Of a DNA stretch of 64,000 nt, positions 45,282-53,496 are shown in pieces (the stretch's first letter is position 1; the number at the start of each line of letters is the position of its first letter). This DNA is from Prosthecobacter debontii (GTDB lineage Bacteria; Verrucomicrobiota; Verrucomicrobiia; Chthoniobacterales; Chthoniobacteraceae): positions 35,517-99,516 of the forward strand of contig CAMAUI010000002.1 of NCBI GenBank assembly GCA_945861385.1. The letters run 5' to 3'. Under the pieces are notes generated by a model, which saw only the letters and a list, made by a program, of their open reading frames with translations, was not told where the DNA came from and did not search any database. A program made the translations under genes and the position numbers.

Positions 45282-46396
45282 CGGGCGAGAATGGCCTGAT
45301 CCCAATCCTTCCACACCGCCTCAAATCCATTCGAGCGCAGTAAATTCGCGATCTCGGCAGGCGAGCGGGTGTCCGAGATTTGGAACTGCTCCGTGGCACC
45401 CTGGTCGTGCGCGCATCCCGCCGCTTCCTCACGGCGGCCACGCACGGTGAGGTGGAGGTCGTCCTTTCCCGCGCCCGTGTAACCACCCGGCTCGGTGTGG
45501 CTGCCCGCGCTCATCATCGTGATGCCCAGCGGCAGGACGGCGTCGCGCAAGGAAGCGGATTCGCGCGTGCTCAGCACGATTCCAACCTGCGGGAAACACA
45601 GTCGCAGCGCGCAGACAAGCTGGACGAATTCGCGATCCGGAAACGAATGACGCGGCTCGAATTCGCCCGCGCACGGGCGCAGCCGTGGGAGCGAGACCGT
45701 GAACTGCGCCTTCCAGCATCTCCGCAGCAAGTGATCGAGATGCGCCGCGAGTGCGAGCGCATCGGCATTCCATGGCGCGAGGCCGAAAAGAGCGCCGATC
45801 CCGATGCGGCGAAAGCCCGCCTCGTACGCGCGCTCCGGGCACGCAAGCCGCCAGTCAAAATCCCGCTTCGGCCCCGCGGTGTGCATCTCCGCATAGGCCG
45901 CGCGATCGTAGGTCTCCTGATAGACGATAAGCCCCTCGGCTCCCGCGCGGACGAGCGGCTCATAATCTGCCGCCTCCATCGGCGCGACTTCGAGCGCCAG
46001 CGACGGGATCTCCGGGACGAGCGCGCGGACGCAGGCTTCGAGGTAGCCGTTCGACACGAACTTCGGATGCTCCCCGGCGACGAGCAGGACATTCCGAAAA
46101 CCCTCCCTGGCGAGATGGCGCGCCTCCTTTACCACGCTCGCGACATCGAGCGTGACGCGGAGGATCGCGTTGTCCCGCGAGAAGCCGCAGTAGGCGCAGT
46201 TGTTGATGCACTCGTTGCTGAGGTAGAGCGGCGCAAAAAGGCGGATCGCCCTGCCGAAATTCCGCCGCGTAAGCAGCGCGGATTCGCGCGCCATGCCCTC
46301 GAGTGCGGCATCCGTTTTCGGCGCGATCAGCGAGGCAAACCTCCGCAGCCTCGCGGAAGAGTTCGCAGGAAAAAGGATGTCCCCGGCATTTCGCAT
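45278..46396 (-). CDS. thiH: 2-iminoacetate synthase ThiH
   Basis: A 372-residue radical SAM enzyme that splits tyrosine to give 2-iminoacetate for the thiamine thiazole. The cluster motif C-X3-C-X2-C is at Cys63, Cys67 and Cys70 (SNECINNCAYCGFSR), a sequence typical of ThiH. NVLLVAGEHPKFVS, VYQETYDRAAYAEMHTAGPK and LPRLRPCAGEF are also family segments. Length is normal. It is upstream of thiS on the same strand. Confidence 0.93.
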   Translation of the reverse strand: MRNAGDILFPANSSARLRRFASLIAPKTDAALEGMARESALLTRRNFGRAIRLFAPLYLSNECINNCAYCGFSRDNAILRVTLDVASVVKEARHLAREGFRNVLLVAGEHPKFVSNGYLEACVRALVPEIPSLALEVAPMEAADYEPLVRAGAEGLIVYQETYDRAAYAEMHTAGPKRDFDWRLACPERAYEAGFRRIGIGALFGLAPWNADALALAAHLDHLLRRCWKAQFTVSLPRLRPCAGEFEPRHSFPDREFVQLVCALRLCFPQVGIVLSTRESASLRDAVLPLGITMMSAGSHTEPGGYTGAGKDDLHLTVRGRREEAAGCAHDQGATEQFQISDTRSPAEIANLLRSNGFEAVWKDWDQAILAR

Positions 46397-46451
46397 CGCC
46401 TCCAGCTAAGGAACGGACGCCCGTCCGCGCAACGCCCAACTTGCGCGCGGC

Positions 46452-47648
46452 GTGACGCGCGTTCACACCAGCGGGGTGCAAACGCTTTACCATCTGCTCG
46501 TCGTCCTCGGGCTGATGCTCATTCTTGCGAACGTGATCGCGAACCTCGTGGTCTTCGACGGCCTGCGAAAAGTCGCGGCGCCGCCGGACGGGCCGCTCGT
46601 CTCCGTGCTCGTGCCGGCCCGCAACGAGGCCCGCAACATCGCGGAATGTGTGCGCTCGCTGCTGCTCCAGGATTACCCGCGCTACGAACTCATCGTGCTC
46701 GACGATGATTCCGGCGATGGAACCGGCGGCATCGTGGAAAAGCTGATGGCGGAAATGCGGAACCCGCGAGTCTCCTCGCGCCTGCTGCGCGGCGGGGCGC
46801 TGCCAGACGGATGGACCGGGAAAAATTGGGCATGCCACCAGCTCGCTCAGGCGGCATCGGGGGATTTTCTTTTTTTCACCGACGCGGACACCACGCATGC
46901 GCCGGGCACCGTGTCAGCCGCGGTGGATTATGCGTGCCGGAACAACGCGAGCCTCCTCTCCGCATGGCCGCGTCTGCTGACAGTCACGCTCGGCGAGAAG
47001 CTCATCGTTCCCGTGATTCCCGTCATGGGCTTCGGCTTCTGCCCGCTGTGGCTTCACCGCCTTTTCCAGCACCGCAGAGCGGCTGCAAACCCCGCCTTGA
47101 TGCGGCGGATCACCGCGGCAAACGGGCAGTTCATGTTTTTCACCCGCGATGCCTACGAGCGCATCGGCGGTCACGCGGCGGTGCGCGATCACGTGGTCGA
47201 GGACGTGACGCTCGGGCGCGAAGTCGCGGCGCGGATCGGCGAAGGGATGCGGCTTTTCAACTGTGACGCGCAGGATTTTTCGACGGTGCGGATGTACCGG
47301 TCATTCGCGGAAGTGTGGGAGGGGTTCACCAAAAACATGCGGGCGGTCTTCGATGGCGACCGGCTCGGGTTCTGGTTGTTCGGCCTTGCGCAGTGGGTCT
47401 GCCTGTTCGCACCATGCGTGGCCATTTTCACCGCTCCGGCGCATGTGTGGAGGATGGTCGCCGTCGAGGTCGGCCTGATCTACGCGATCCGGCTGCTGCT
47501 CGCGGGGCGTTTCCGCACGAGCATCATCGGCGCACTCCTGCATCCGCTCGGCATCCTGCTGATGATGCTCATCGGGCTCAATAGCTGGCGGCGCTCGATC
47601 GGCCGCGGCGTCGTGTGGAAAGGCCGCACCTACAGGCCGCGCTTGTAG
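46452..47648 (+). CDS. Membrane GT2 glycosyltransferase (HpnB/CrtQ-like)
   Basis: A 398-residue enzyme with an N-terminal membrane helix (about residues 12-35), a GT-A domain and three or four C-terminal helices. Catalytic segments: VSVLVPARNEARNIAECVRS, LIVLDDDSGDGTGGIV, FFTDADTTHAPGTV with the DAD site, and RDHVVEDVTLGREVA with the acidic EDV. GKNWACHQLAQ and the C-terminal WKGRTYR are shared with the GT2 enzymes of hopanoid and carotenoid clusters. A hopanoid link with the HpnH-like gene is possible but the two are 35 kb apart. Confidence 0.75.
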   Translation: MTRVHTSGVQTLYHLLVVLGLMLILANVIANLVVFDGLRKVAAPPDGPLVSVLVPARNEARNIAECVRSLLLQDYPRYELIVLDDDSGDGTGGIVEKLMAEMRNPRVSSRLLRGGALPDGWTGKNWACHQLAQAASGDFLFFTDADTTHAPGTVSAAVDYACRNNASLLSAWPRLLTVTLGEKLIVPVIPVMGFGFCPLWLHRLFQHRRAAANPALMRRITAANGQFMFFTRDAYERIGGHAAVRDHVVEDVTLGREVAARIGEGMRLFNCDAQDFSTVRMYRSFAEVWEGFTKNMRAVFDGDRLGFWLFGLAQWVCLFAPCVAIFTAPAHVWRMVAVEVGLIYAIRLLLAGRFRTSIIGALLHPLGILLMMLIGLNSWRRSIGRGVVWKGRTYRPRL

Positions 47649-47705
47649 AAAGCCGCCTTTGCAGCCGCTTGCATTTTCCGGCCATTGCGCACAACCTCAT
47701 CTCCG

Positions 47706-48098
47706 ATGCAGCTCACGTTGCTAAAATCAAAGCTCCACAAGGCCACCGTCACAGGGGCGAGCGTGGATTACGAAGGCAGTCTCACCATTTCCGCCGACTT
47801 GGCGGAGCGCGTCGGGCTGATGCAGTACGAGCGCATCCTCGTCAGCAACATGGCCAGTGGCGCGCGTTTCGAGACGTATGTGATCCTCGGCCCGCGCGGC
47901 GCCGGGGTGATCGAGCTGAACGGCGCGACGGCCCATCTCGGCAATGTCGGCGACCGGCTGACCATCATGAGTTTCGGCCAGTTCACGCCCGAGGAAGCCG
48001 TGGAGCATTGCCCGCGCGTGGCGCTGCTGGACACGGAAAACCGCGTTGTGCGCTACAAGACGGGGATCTCCTCGCGCTTCGACGAGATGCTCGCGTGA
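47706..48098 (+). CDS. panD: Aspartate 1-decarboxylase PanD
   Basis: A 130-residue pyruvoyl enzyme making beta-alanine for pantothenate. The self-cleavage site Gly24-Ser25 in YEGSLTI is present, and Ser25 becomes the pyruvoyl group. KLHKATVTGASVDYEGS, YERILVSNMASGARFETYVI and GVIELNGATAHLGNVGDRL match the family. The ATG at 47706 gives the usual MQLTLLKSK start; an in-frame TTG seven codons earlier is less likely. No other pantothenate gene is adjacent. Confidence 0.95.
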   Translation: MQLTLLKSKLHKATVTGASVDYEGSLTISADLAERVGLMQYERILVSNMASGARFETYVILGPRGAGVIELNGATAHLGNVGDRLTIMSFGQFTPEEAVEHCPRVALLDTENRVVRYKTGISSRFDEMLA

Positions 48099-48124
48099 CG
48101 CGCGTGCGCTGAGTTTTTTGCACT

Positions 48125-48595
48125 ATGAAAGACATCCTGCTCAGTCAATTCGCCCTCGGCTTTTATGTGGGCGTCGCGCTGTGGGCCCTTGCGTTTTACC
48201 ATCTGCTGAAGGTGAAGAACGAAATTTCCCGGCTGAAGCGGAAGCTGAGTGATAAATTCGAGATCGAGGCCGACACCCTCTCGCGGCTCAAGCAGGAGCT
48301 CGAGGCGTTGAAAAAGGAGAACGAGAACCTGCGCGTGAAAGTGCAGACGCAGAACGGCAGCGGCGGCGCGAAGCTGGAGCGCGAGCTGGAGATTTTCGCG
48401 CGGGCCGAAAAGAAGATGATGGTCGCCGCGCCGGGCTTTGCCGGTTCGTGGGAACAGGCGAAACAGGCGTCGCACCAGGAAATCGGCGACGAGGAGGCAG
48501 GCAAGACGCCGCCCCGGCGTTTTTTCCAGCGGTTCTTCGGCGGCGCGGTGCAGGCGGAGCCAGTGAAACAGCTCGCTGACGAGGCGAAGGGCTGA
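48125..48595 (+). CDS. Membrane-anchored coiled-coil protein
   Basis: A 156-residue protein with one N-terminal membrane helix (FALGFYVGVALWALAFYHLL) and a charged coiled coil from about residue 30 to 80 (EISRLKRKLSDKFEIEAD, LKQELEALKKENENLRVKV). The C-terminal part is less ordered, with RRFFQRFFGG near the end. It follows panD by 26 bases on the same strand. No family was recognised. Confidence 0.7.
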   Translation: MKDILLSQFALGFYVGVALWALAFYHLLKVKNEISRLKRKLSDKFEIEADTLSRLKQELEALKKENENLRVKVQTQNGSGGAKLERELEIFARAEKKMMVAAPGFAGSWEQAKQASHQEIGDEEAGKTPPRRFFQRFFGGAVQAEPVKQLADEAKG

Positions 48596-48606
48596 GGCGC
48601 AACAAT

Positions 48607-49044
48607 TCAGCCGGCGTGGCCGGCCTGCTTCCTTCCCTCGTCCGCATCCATGTAGTCGAAGAATGTCTGGATGTCGTCGCGGGCAGTGAATCCGCTCTCT
48701 GCCTTCCGCTCGACGAGGCGCTGGCTGGCGGAATCATTCCAGCCCCGCTTCCGCATGAATTCGTTCCAGATGAATTGATCCTGGTCGGTGAGCTTCCGAC
48801 CGGTCGCGTGGCACCATGCGAGGATTTCCTCATCCGTGCCGCCGTCCTTCACCCGTCCGACCAGCGCGTCGTAGGCGATGCCAAAAAGCTGCACGCACGC
48901 CTTGTCGAAGCCTTCGCCGAGGTTCGCGACGTAGTCAGCGGGAAGTTTTTCCGCCGCGTGGAGGCGGATCTTGTCCAGCATCCTCCCAAAATAAACGAGC
49001 GTGCCGACTTTGTCGCGCGGGCTGCGCAATCCTTCAATATTCAT
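48607..49044 (-). CDS. DUF5069 family protein
   Basis: A 145-residue protein starting MNIEGLRSPRDKVGTLVYFG, with RMLDKIRLHAAEKLPADYVA, GFDKACVQLFGIAYDALV and FIWNEFMRKRGWNDSASQRL. This is the pattern of DUF5069, frequent in Verrucomicrobia, Planctomycetes and related groups and of unknown function. Length is normal. The open frame continues upstream, but that part overlaps the leader of the divergent metallohydrolase gene and is not family-like. Confidence 0.8.
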   Translation of the reverse strand: MNIEGLRSPRDKVGTLVYFGRMLDKIRLHAAEKLPADYVANLGEGFDKACVQLFGIAYDALVGRVKDGGTDEEILAWCHATGRKLTDQDQFIWNEFMRKRGWNDSASQRLVERKAESGFTARDDIQTFFDYMDADEGRKQAGHAG

Positions 49045-49211
49045 CACCTGGAGCGATACCCGCGGATGCCAGCAGGGGCAAGCCCACTGGGAATGAGTGC
49101 AAAACCCTGAGTCGGTGCCCCACCCCATGGCGTGAAAAGACCCACACCCCCGGAAATTCACGCAGCGCGAGCTTGGCATGTGCTGATGTGATCCCCAAGG
49201 TGACGATCCCA

Positions 49212-50105
49212 ATGCAGTTTGAGAACCAAACGCCGCCCGCAGCAGAATCCCACGGAAGCCGTGCTCCCGTGCGGCTGAAGTTCTGGGGCGTCCGTGGCAG
49301 CATTCCGACTCCAGGTGCCGGTACTGTGAAATTTGGCGGCAACACAACCTGCATCGAACTGCGAGCAGACGGCGAGCATGTCGTTCTCGATGCTGGCAGC
49401 GGCGCACGGGAGTTGGGCCTGTCGCTCGCGAGGGAATTTCGGGACAAGCCCATCGCGCTTACGATGCTGCTCACACACACCCACTGGGATCACATTCAGG
49501 GCTTCCCGTTTTTTGTGCCGGTGTACCAGCCGAAGAACCATGTGCGGATCCTGGGTTACGAAGGCGCGCACCACAGGCTGCATGAGACGCTCGAGGGGCA
49601 GATGGAAAGCCCCTACTTCTCCGTGGCGCTAAAGGAACTGCCGGGGGCCATTCACATCGAGGAATTGAAGGGTTTCACCTTCAAGATCGGCACCCTGAAC
49701 GTCCGATCCACGGTGACGAAACATCCCGGCCACACCGTCGCCTATCGCGTGGAGACCAGCGCCGGCAGCATTTGCTTCGTTCCAGACCACGAGACCAGCC
49801 CCGGCGAAAAGCATCAGGGCGTGTTCGATCTCATCCGCGGAGCCGACGTGCTGATCATGGACTCCCAGTACACTCCGGAGGAATACGTGCAAAAAGTCGG
49901 CTGGGGCCATGGATGCTACGAGGAGGTGGTGCGCCTTGCCTGCGAAGCGGGCGTGAAGCGCCTCTACCTTTTCCACCATGACCCGATGCACGATGATGCG
50001 TTCATCGAGAACATGGTCGCCCGCGCCAGGGAAATCGCGCATCCGCACGACATCGAGGTGGATGCCGCCCGCGAAGGCGAACAAGTGGTGCTGGTCGCAA
50101 AATAG
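49212..50105 (+). CDS. MBL-fold metallohydrolase, RNase Z-like group
   Basis: A 297-residue metallo-beta-lactamase-fold protein. LKFWGVRGSIPTPG and KFGGNTTCIELRADGEHVVL open the fold; LLTHTHWDHIQGFPFF is the HxHxDH zinc motif (seen as THTHWDHIQG), VTKHPGHTVAYRVE and FVPDHE supply further ligands, and YLFHHDPMHDD ends the site. Proteins of this subgroup include cyclic nucleotide phosphodiesterase-like and regulatory members; the substrate is not clear. The chosen ATG at 49212 begins MQFENQTPPA. Confidence 0.82.
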   Translation: MQFENQTPPAAESHGSRAPVRLKFWGVRGSIPTPGAGTVKFGGNTTCIELRADGEHVVLDAGSGARELGLSLAREFRDKPIALTMLLTHTHWDHIQGFPFFVPVYQPKNHVRILGYEGAHHRLHETLEGQMESPYFSVALKELPGAIHIEELKGFTFKIGTLNVRSTVTKHPGHTVAYRVETSAGSICFVPDHETSPGEKHQGVFDLIRGADVLIMDSQYTPEEYVQKVGWGHGCYEEVVRLACEAGVKRLYLFHHDPMHDDAFIENMVARAREIAHPHDIEVDAAREGEQVVLVAK

Positions 50106-50197
50106 CGGCACGTGCTGCGCAATACGGCCACCGCATTCACAGCGGGGAACTGCATGGCGGCCTCGATCAATTTTGGCGGCGGTCGCCAACCAACACG

Positions 50198-50518
50198 CTA
50201 CTTCCCGCCCGCCGCCTTCATCTGCGCGGTGAGCTGAAGCACGCGCTGTTTCATGATCTTGCCGGACTTGAATTTCACAGTTGCCCGCGCGGGGATGTCG
50301 AAGTGACTGCCCGGCTGGTTCGGGTTTCTCCCGACTCTTGGCTTGGTGAGTTTGACCTCGAAGACCCCGAAGTTGCGGAGTTCCACGTTGTCCCCTTTGG
50401 CGAGTGCCTCAACGATGTGATCCAGCGTCTTTTGCACGACGCTGAACACGTCATGCTGAACCAGACCGGTTTCATTGCTGATGCTCACCACGATTTCCCG
50501 TTTCGTAAGCGTGCTCAT
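50198..50518 (-). CDS. HU/IHF-family DNA-binding protein
   Basis: A 106-residue HU-fold protein. MSTLTKREIVVSISNETGLV is the helical dimer part, VELRNFGVFEVKLTKPRVGR and NPNQPGSHFDIPARATVKFK form the DNA-binding beta arm with the intercalating Pro in NPNQPG, and a short basic tail follows. The position between the metallohydrolase and rnhC on the minus strand does not suggest a dedicated partner. An upstream in-frame ATG would add three residues. Confidence 0.93.
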   Translation of the reverse strand: MSTLTKREIVVSISNETGLVQHDVFSVVQKTLDHIVEALAKGDNVELRNFGVFEVKLTKPRVGRNPNQPGSHFDIPARATVKFKSGKIMKQRVLQLTAQMKAAGGK

Positions 50519-50584
50519 GATTTGCACACATTAAATGACCCGCCCGCAGCGTTGGCAAGCCTGCGTTCAGGGAATTTCCCGAAG

Positions 50585-51595
50585 TCATTCCCCGCCAGCC
50601 GTTGCCTTCTTCCTCCGCACGAACGGTGGCTTCTCCACATGCTCGTAGCGTTCCGGGGCAATCTCGTGGGCGGTTTTGAAATGCACCTTCGCCAGCCGCT
50701 CAAGGACCTCCGGGCCGTTTTTCGCCACGAGCTCGCGCGCGCGATCCTTCACGGCGGGCGAAACGCCCTTCGGCAGCTCGGTGCCAAGCTCCCGGCCAGT
50801 GTCACGCAGCCAGTTGATGAAACGCTCCCTCGCGAGAATCGAAGCCGCCGCCACCGCCACATCGCTCTCCGCCTTCGTCCGCGAATCGAGCCGGATCTTC
50901 CGCGCTTCGCCGGTGAGCGCGCGCGTAATGAGCGCGGGGCTTGCAAATTGATCGCTCAGCGCCCGTCCGCACCCGGGCCGCTGTTCGAGCAGATGCTCGA
51001 TCACCTTCGCATGCCCCCAGCCGAGCATGCGGTTCAGGTTCTTGAACTTTTTGTAGAGCGGGTTGTACTTCTGCGGCGCGAGGGTGATCGTCGAGAACGC
51101 CACGCCATCCGTGGCGCGGATCACCTTCGCCAGCTCGCGGATCCGCGCATCGCTCGTGATGCGCTTGCTGTCCATGATGCCAGCTTCCATCAGCGCCCGC
51201 GTGCTCACCGCGTCCGTGTATGCGCCCGCAATCACGAGCGGCCCGAAGAAATCCCCCTTCCCGCTCTCATCAATGCCGAAATGCGGCTCGAACATCTCCG
51301 GGTTGTTCACCTCCTCGTAGCCCAGCCGCGCCTCGCCAAGCACCTCCGGCTCCAGCGTGAATTGCACAAACTCCTGCGTCCCCCGCCCCTGCACGACCAC
51401 CTTCGGCCCCTTCTCATACACCGCGACCGTCAGTTTGTCCTTCTGCGCAAAGCAGATCGTGTATGGCCGCTCCTCGAATTTCCACCCGCGCTCCGCCAGC
51501 AGCCCGCGCAGCTTCTCCGCCTGCGGCAAAGTGAGCGCGCACGTATGGATCGTGATCGGCTTCGGCCCGGCGTCTTCTTCCTTTTTCTTCGGCAT
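50585..51595 (-). CDS. rnhC: Ribonuclease HIII
   Basis: A 336-residue RNase HIII, which cuts RNA in RNA-DNA hybrids. An N-terminal TBP-like hybrid-binding domain (LTLPQAEKLRGLLAERGWKF) precedes the catalytic domain FGIDESGKGDFFGPLVIAGA, in which Asp and Glu of DESGKGD are metal ligands; MDSKRITSDARIREL and RTKAESDVAVAAASILARER complete the site. Length is normal. Its start codon and leader are duplicated 6.7 kb away at 58305-58360, on the far side of the RNA-repair island. Confidence 0.94.
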   Translation of the reverse strand: MPKKKEEDAGPKPITIHTCALTLPQAEKLRGLLAERGWKFEERPYTICFAQKDKLTVAVYEKGPKVVVQGRGTQEFVQFTLEPEVLGEARLGYEEVNNPEMFEPHFGIDESGKGDFFGPLVIAGAYTDAVSTRALMEAGIMDSKRITSDARIRELAKVIRATDGVAFSTITLAPQKYNPLYKKFKNLNRMLGWGHAKVIEHLLEQRPGCGRALSDQFASPALITRALTGEARKIRLDSRTKAESDVAVAAASILARERFINWLRDTGRELGTELPKGVSPAVKDRARELVAKNGPEVLERLAKVHFKTAHEIAPERYEHVEKPPFVRRKKATAGGE

Positions 51596-51639
51596 GAAAG
51601 TGCGCGCACTCTGCGCAAGCCGACGGCGATGTGGAAATG
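51584..51639. repeat. Left 56 bp direct repeat bounding the RNA-repair island
   Basis: Matches 58305-58360 at 52 of 56 positions, the first 33 being identical. It covers the first four codons of rnhC (MPKK) and 44 bases of its leader. It ends 20 bases before the stop codon of rtcR. Confidence 0.85.
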
Positions 51640-51659
51640 GAAAAGCACCGCTACGCGAC

Positions 51660-53270
51660 TTATGGCATCTCCGCTGTCACGGCTCGCACTTTTTTCCAAT
51701 CAAGTTCGAAACGCGCGAGGTATTTGCGGAGGCGGTCGGCGTCGTTGGTGACTTTGCGTTTTCCTCGCGAGATTGCGAAGAGTCGGCGACCGGCGTCGCT
51801 GGCGCTTTCGCTCGTGCGGCAGATGCGGACGACGGCGGCGAGTTGCGCGCGGTCGAATAGGTCTGTTTTTGCGAGCGCCTCGGGGCCGAGGACTTCGGCG
51901 AGGATGGCTTCGTCGGGCGAGTCGCTCGGCGCTCCGGCCCATGCGGTGCGAAGGCGCGTGATCTCGGCGTCGAGCACGGCGCGGGTGATTCTGCCGCCGG
52001 GCGCGAGAGTGGTCATGCGCGTGATGGCGGCGTTCAGGTCGCGGAAATTGGCGCTCCATTTCGCATCGGGACTGCGTGCGAATGCGAGGAACGCGGCGCG
52101 GATGTCTTTTGCGATGGTCACGCGCTTGCCGAGTCGCGCGGAGGCGGCGTCGAGTTCGTGGTCGAGGTTTGGCTCGATGTCCTCGTTGCGCTGCGCGAGG
52201 CCGGGAAGACGGAAGCTCCAGAGGTTGATTCGCGCGAGCAGGTCTTCGCGGAAACGGCCTTTGCGCACGTCCTCCGAGAGGTCGCGATTTGTCCCGGCGA
52301 TGAGCTGGAAATCGCTCGCGACTTCCGTATCCGAGCCGACGGGCAGGAAGCGTTTGTCTTCCAGCGCGCGGAGCAGCATCGCCTGTTCATCGAGGCCGAG
52401 TTCGCCGATTTCATCGAGGAACAGCAGCCCGCCATCCGCCGAACGGAGCAGTCCGGGGCGGGAGTTCTGCGCGCCGGTAAATGCGCCGCGAATGTGCCCA
52501 AAGAGTGCGCTCATTGATGAGTCGCCTCGCAACGTCGCGCAGTTCACTTCCACAAAATCGCCCGCGAGTTGGTGCCGTGTTTTCTTTAACTCGAAGACCC
52601 GCCGCGCGAGCTGCGATTTCCCCGCGCCAGTCGGCCCCATGAGCAGCATCGGGTGTTTCGATGCGATGGCGACGTGCTCGATTTCCTCGATCATTTTGTT
52701 GAACGACACATTGCGCGTGGCGATGCCGCTTTTCAGCGCAGCCCGCGCTTGCTGCTGCTCCTGCTGGTGCCGGACGGCGAGCCGGTCGTAACGCGAGAGG
52801 TCGAGGTCTATGATGGAGAATTCGCCAAGCCCGTCGCGTTTCGGCGGCGACGTTTGCAACAGCCGCGCCGGGATGCGCCGCGATTCCGCGAGGAGAAAAA
52901 GACATATCTGCGCGACGTGCGTGCCGGTCGTGATGTGGACGAGGTAGTCCTCCTTCGCCGGGTCAAACTTTCGCGCCTGCACGAAGTCCGCGAGCTTTCC
53001 ATACACTTCCTCGAAGTCCCACGCGTCGTCGAACTCGACAAGATGCAGCCGCACCTCCGTCTCCGGCGAGACGCTCGCGATATCCGCCGCGACGACCTTC
53101 GCGAGCGCCGTGTGCTTGCGGTCGTGCAGCAGCTCAAAGCGATGCACGAGCAACTCCTCGTGCTGACAAACGCTCACGCTAGGACGCCACTCCGACCACC
53201 GCCCCGGCCCGTTCCCACGATCCAGCGATATGCCGAGAAGTCCGATGACGATGGTTTTTTTGGATGCCAT
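51660..53270 (-). CDS. rtcR: RtcR, sigma54-dependent activator of RNA repair genes
   Basis: A 536-residue transcription activator. The N-terminal 180 residues are the RtcR-type CARF regulatory domain (IVIGLLGISLDRGNGPGRW, LVHITTGTHVAQICLFLLAE, LLQTSPPKRDGLG). The central AAA+ domain has Walker A GPTGAGKS at 212-219, the sigma54-contacting GAFTGA at 262-267 and Walker B LLFLDEIGE at 282-290. The C-terminal part (residues about 430-536) holds a DNA-binding region. In other bacteria RtcR activates the rtcBA operon and is thought to sense RNA ends or fragments. It diverges from rsr over 226 bases that contain a good sigma54 promoter. Confidence 0.95.
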   Translation of the reverse strand: MASKKTIVIGLLGISLDRGNGPGRWSEWRPSVSVCQHEELLVHRFELLHDRKHTALAKVVAADIASVSPETEVRLHLVEFDDAWDFEEVYGKLADFVQARKFDPAKEDYLVHITTGTHVAQICLFLLAESRRIPARLLQTSPPKRDGLGEFSIIDLDLSRYDRLAVRHQQEQQQARAALKSGIATRNVSFNKMIEEIEHVAIASKHPMLLMGPTGAGKSQLARRVFELKKTRHQLAGDFVEVNCATLRGDSSMSALFGHIRGAFTGAQNSRPGLLRSADGGLLFLDEIGELGLDEQAMLLRALEDKRFLPVGSDTEVASDFQLIAGTNRDLSEDVRKGRFREDLLARINLWSFRLPGLAQRNEDIEPNLDHELDAASARLGKRVTIAKDIRAAFLAFARSPDAKWSANFRDLNAAITRMTTLAPGGRITRAVLDAEITRLRTAWAGAPSDSPDEAILAEVLGPEALAKTDLFDRAQLAAVVRICRTSESASDAGRRLFAISRGKRKVTNDADRLRKYLARFELDWKKVRAVTAEMP

Positions 53271-53413
53271 AAAAGAAGCGCCGTATCGCGAACAACGCGC
53301 CGTAAAGATAAGAACTCAACGGGGGCAAGTCACGCAGGATAATCGCTGTTTCGCGATGGAAATGGCGATTCTACAGAGAGAGACGCAGTTTCCCCCGGCA
53401 GCCGTGGCACGCG

Positions 53414-53428
53414 TGGCACGCTGCGAGC
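53414..53428 (+). promoter_or_regulatory. Candidate sigma54 promoter for rsr and downstream genes
   Basis: TGGCACG is followed by a second element whose GC at 53427-53428 is exactly ten bases after the GG, the -24/-12 spacing sigma54 requires. The -12 element is GAGC rather than TTGC. It lies 68 bases upstream of the rsr ATG in the divergent region next to rtcR, where this promoter is expected. Confidence 0.62.
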
Positions 53429-53496
53429 AATTAGGGTTGGCACACTTCGCGAATGAATCGCCGAGCGCAAAAAACGAAAACCAACAACACACGACT

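Noticed and set aside
53437..53450. Second sigma54 site (TTGGCACACTTCGC)
   Set aside because: Only eight bases separate GG and GC; ten are required.
53230..53496. N-terminal extension of rsr
   Set aside because: It is open but crosses the promoter region, has no family similarity, and the ATG at 53497 gives the normal Ro60 start.
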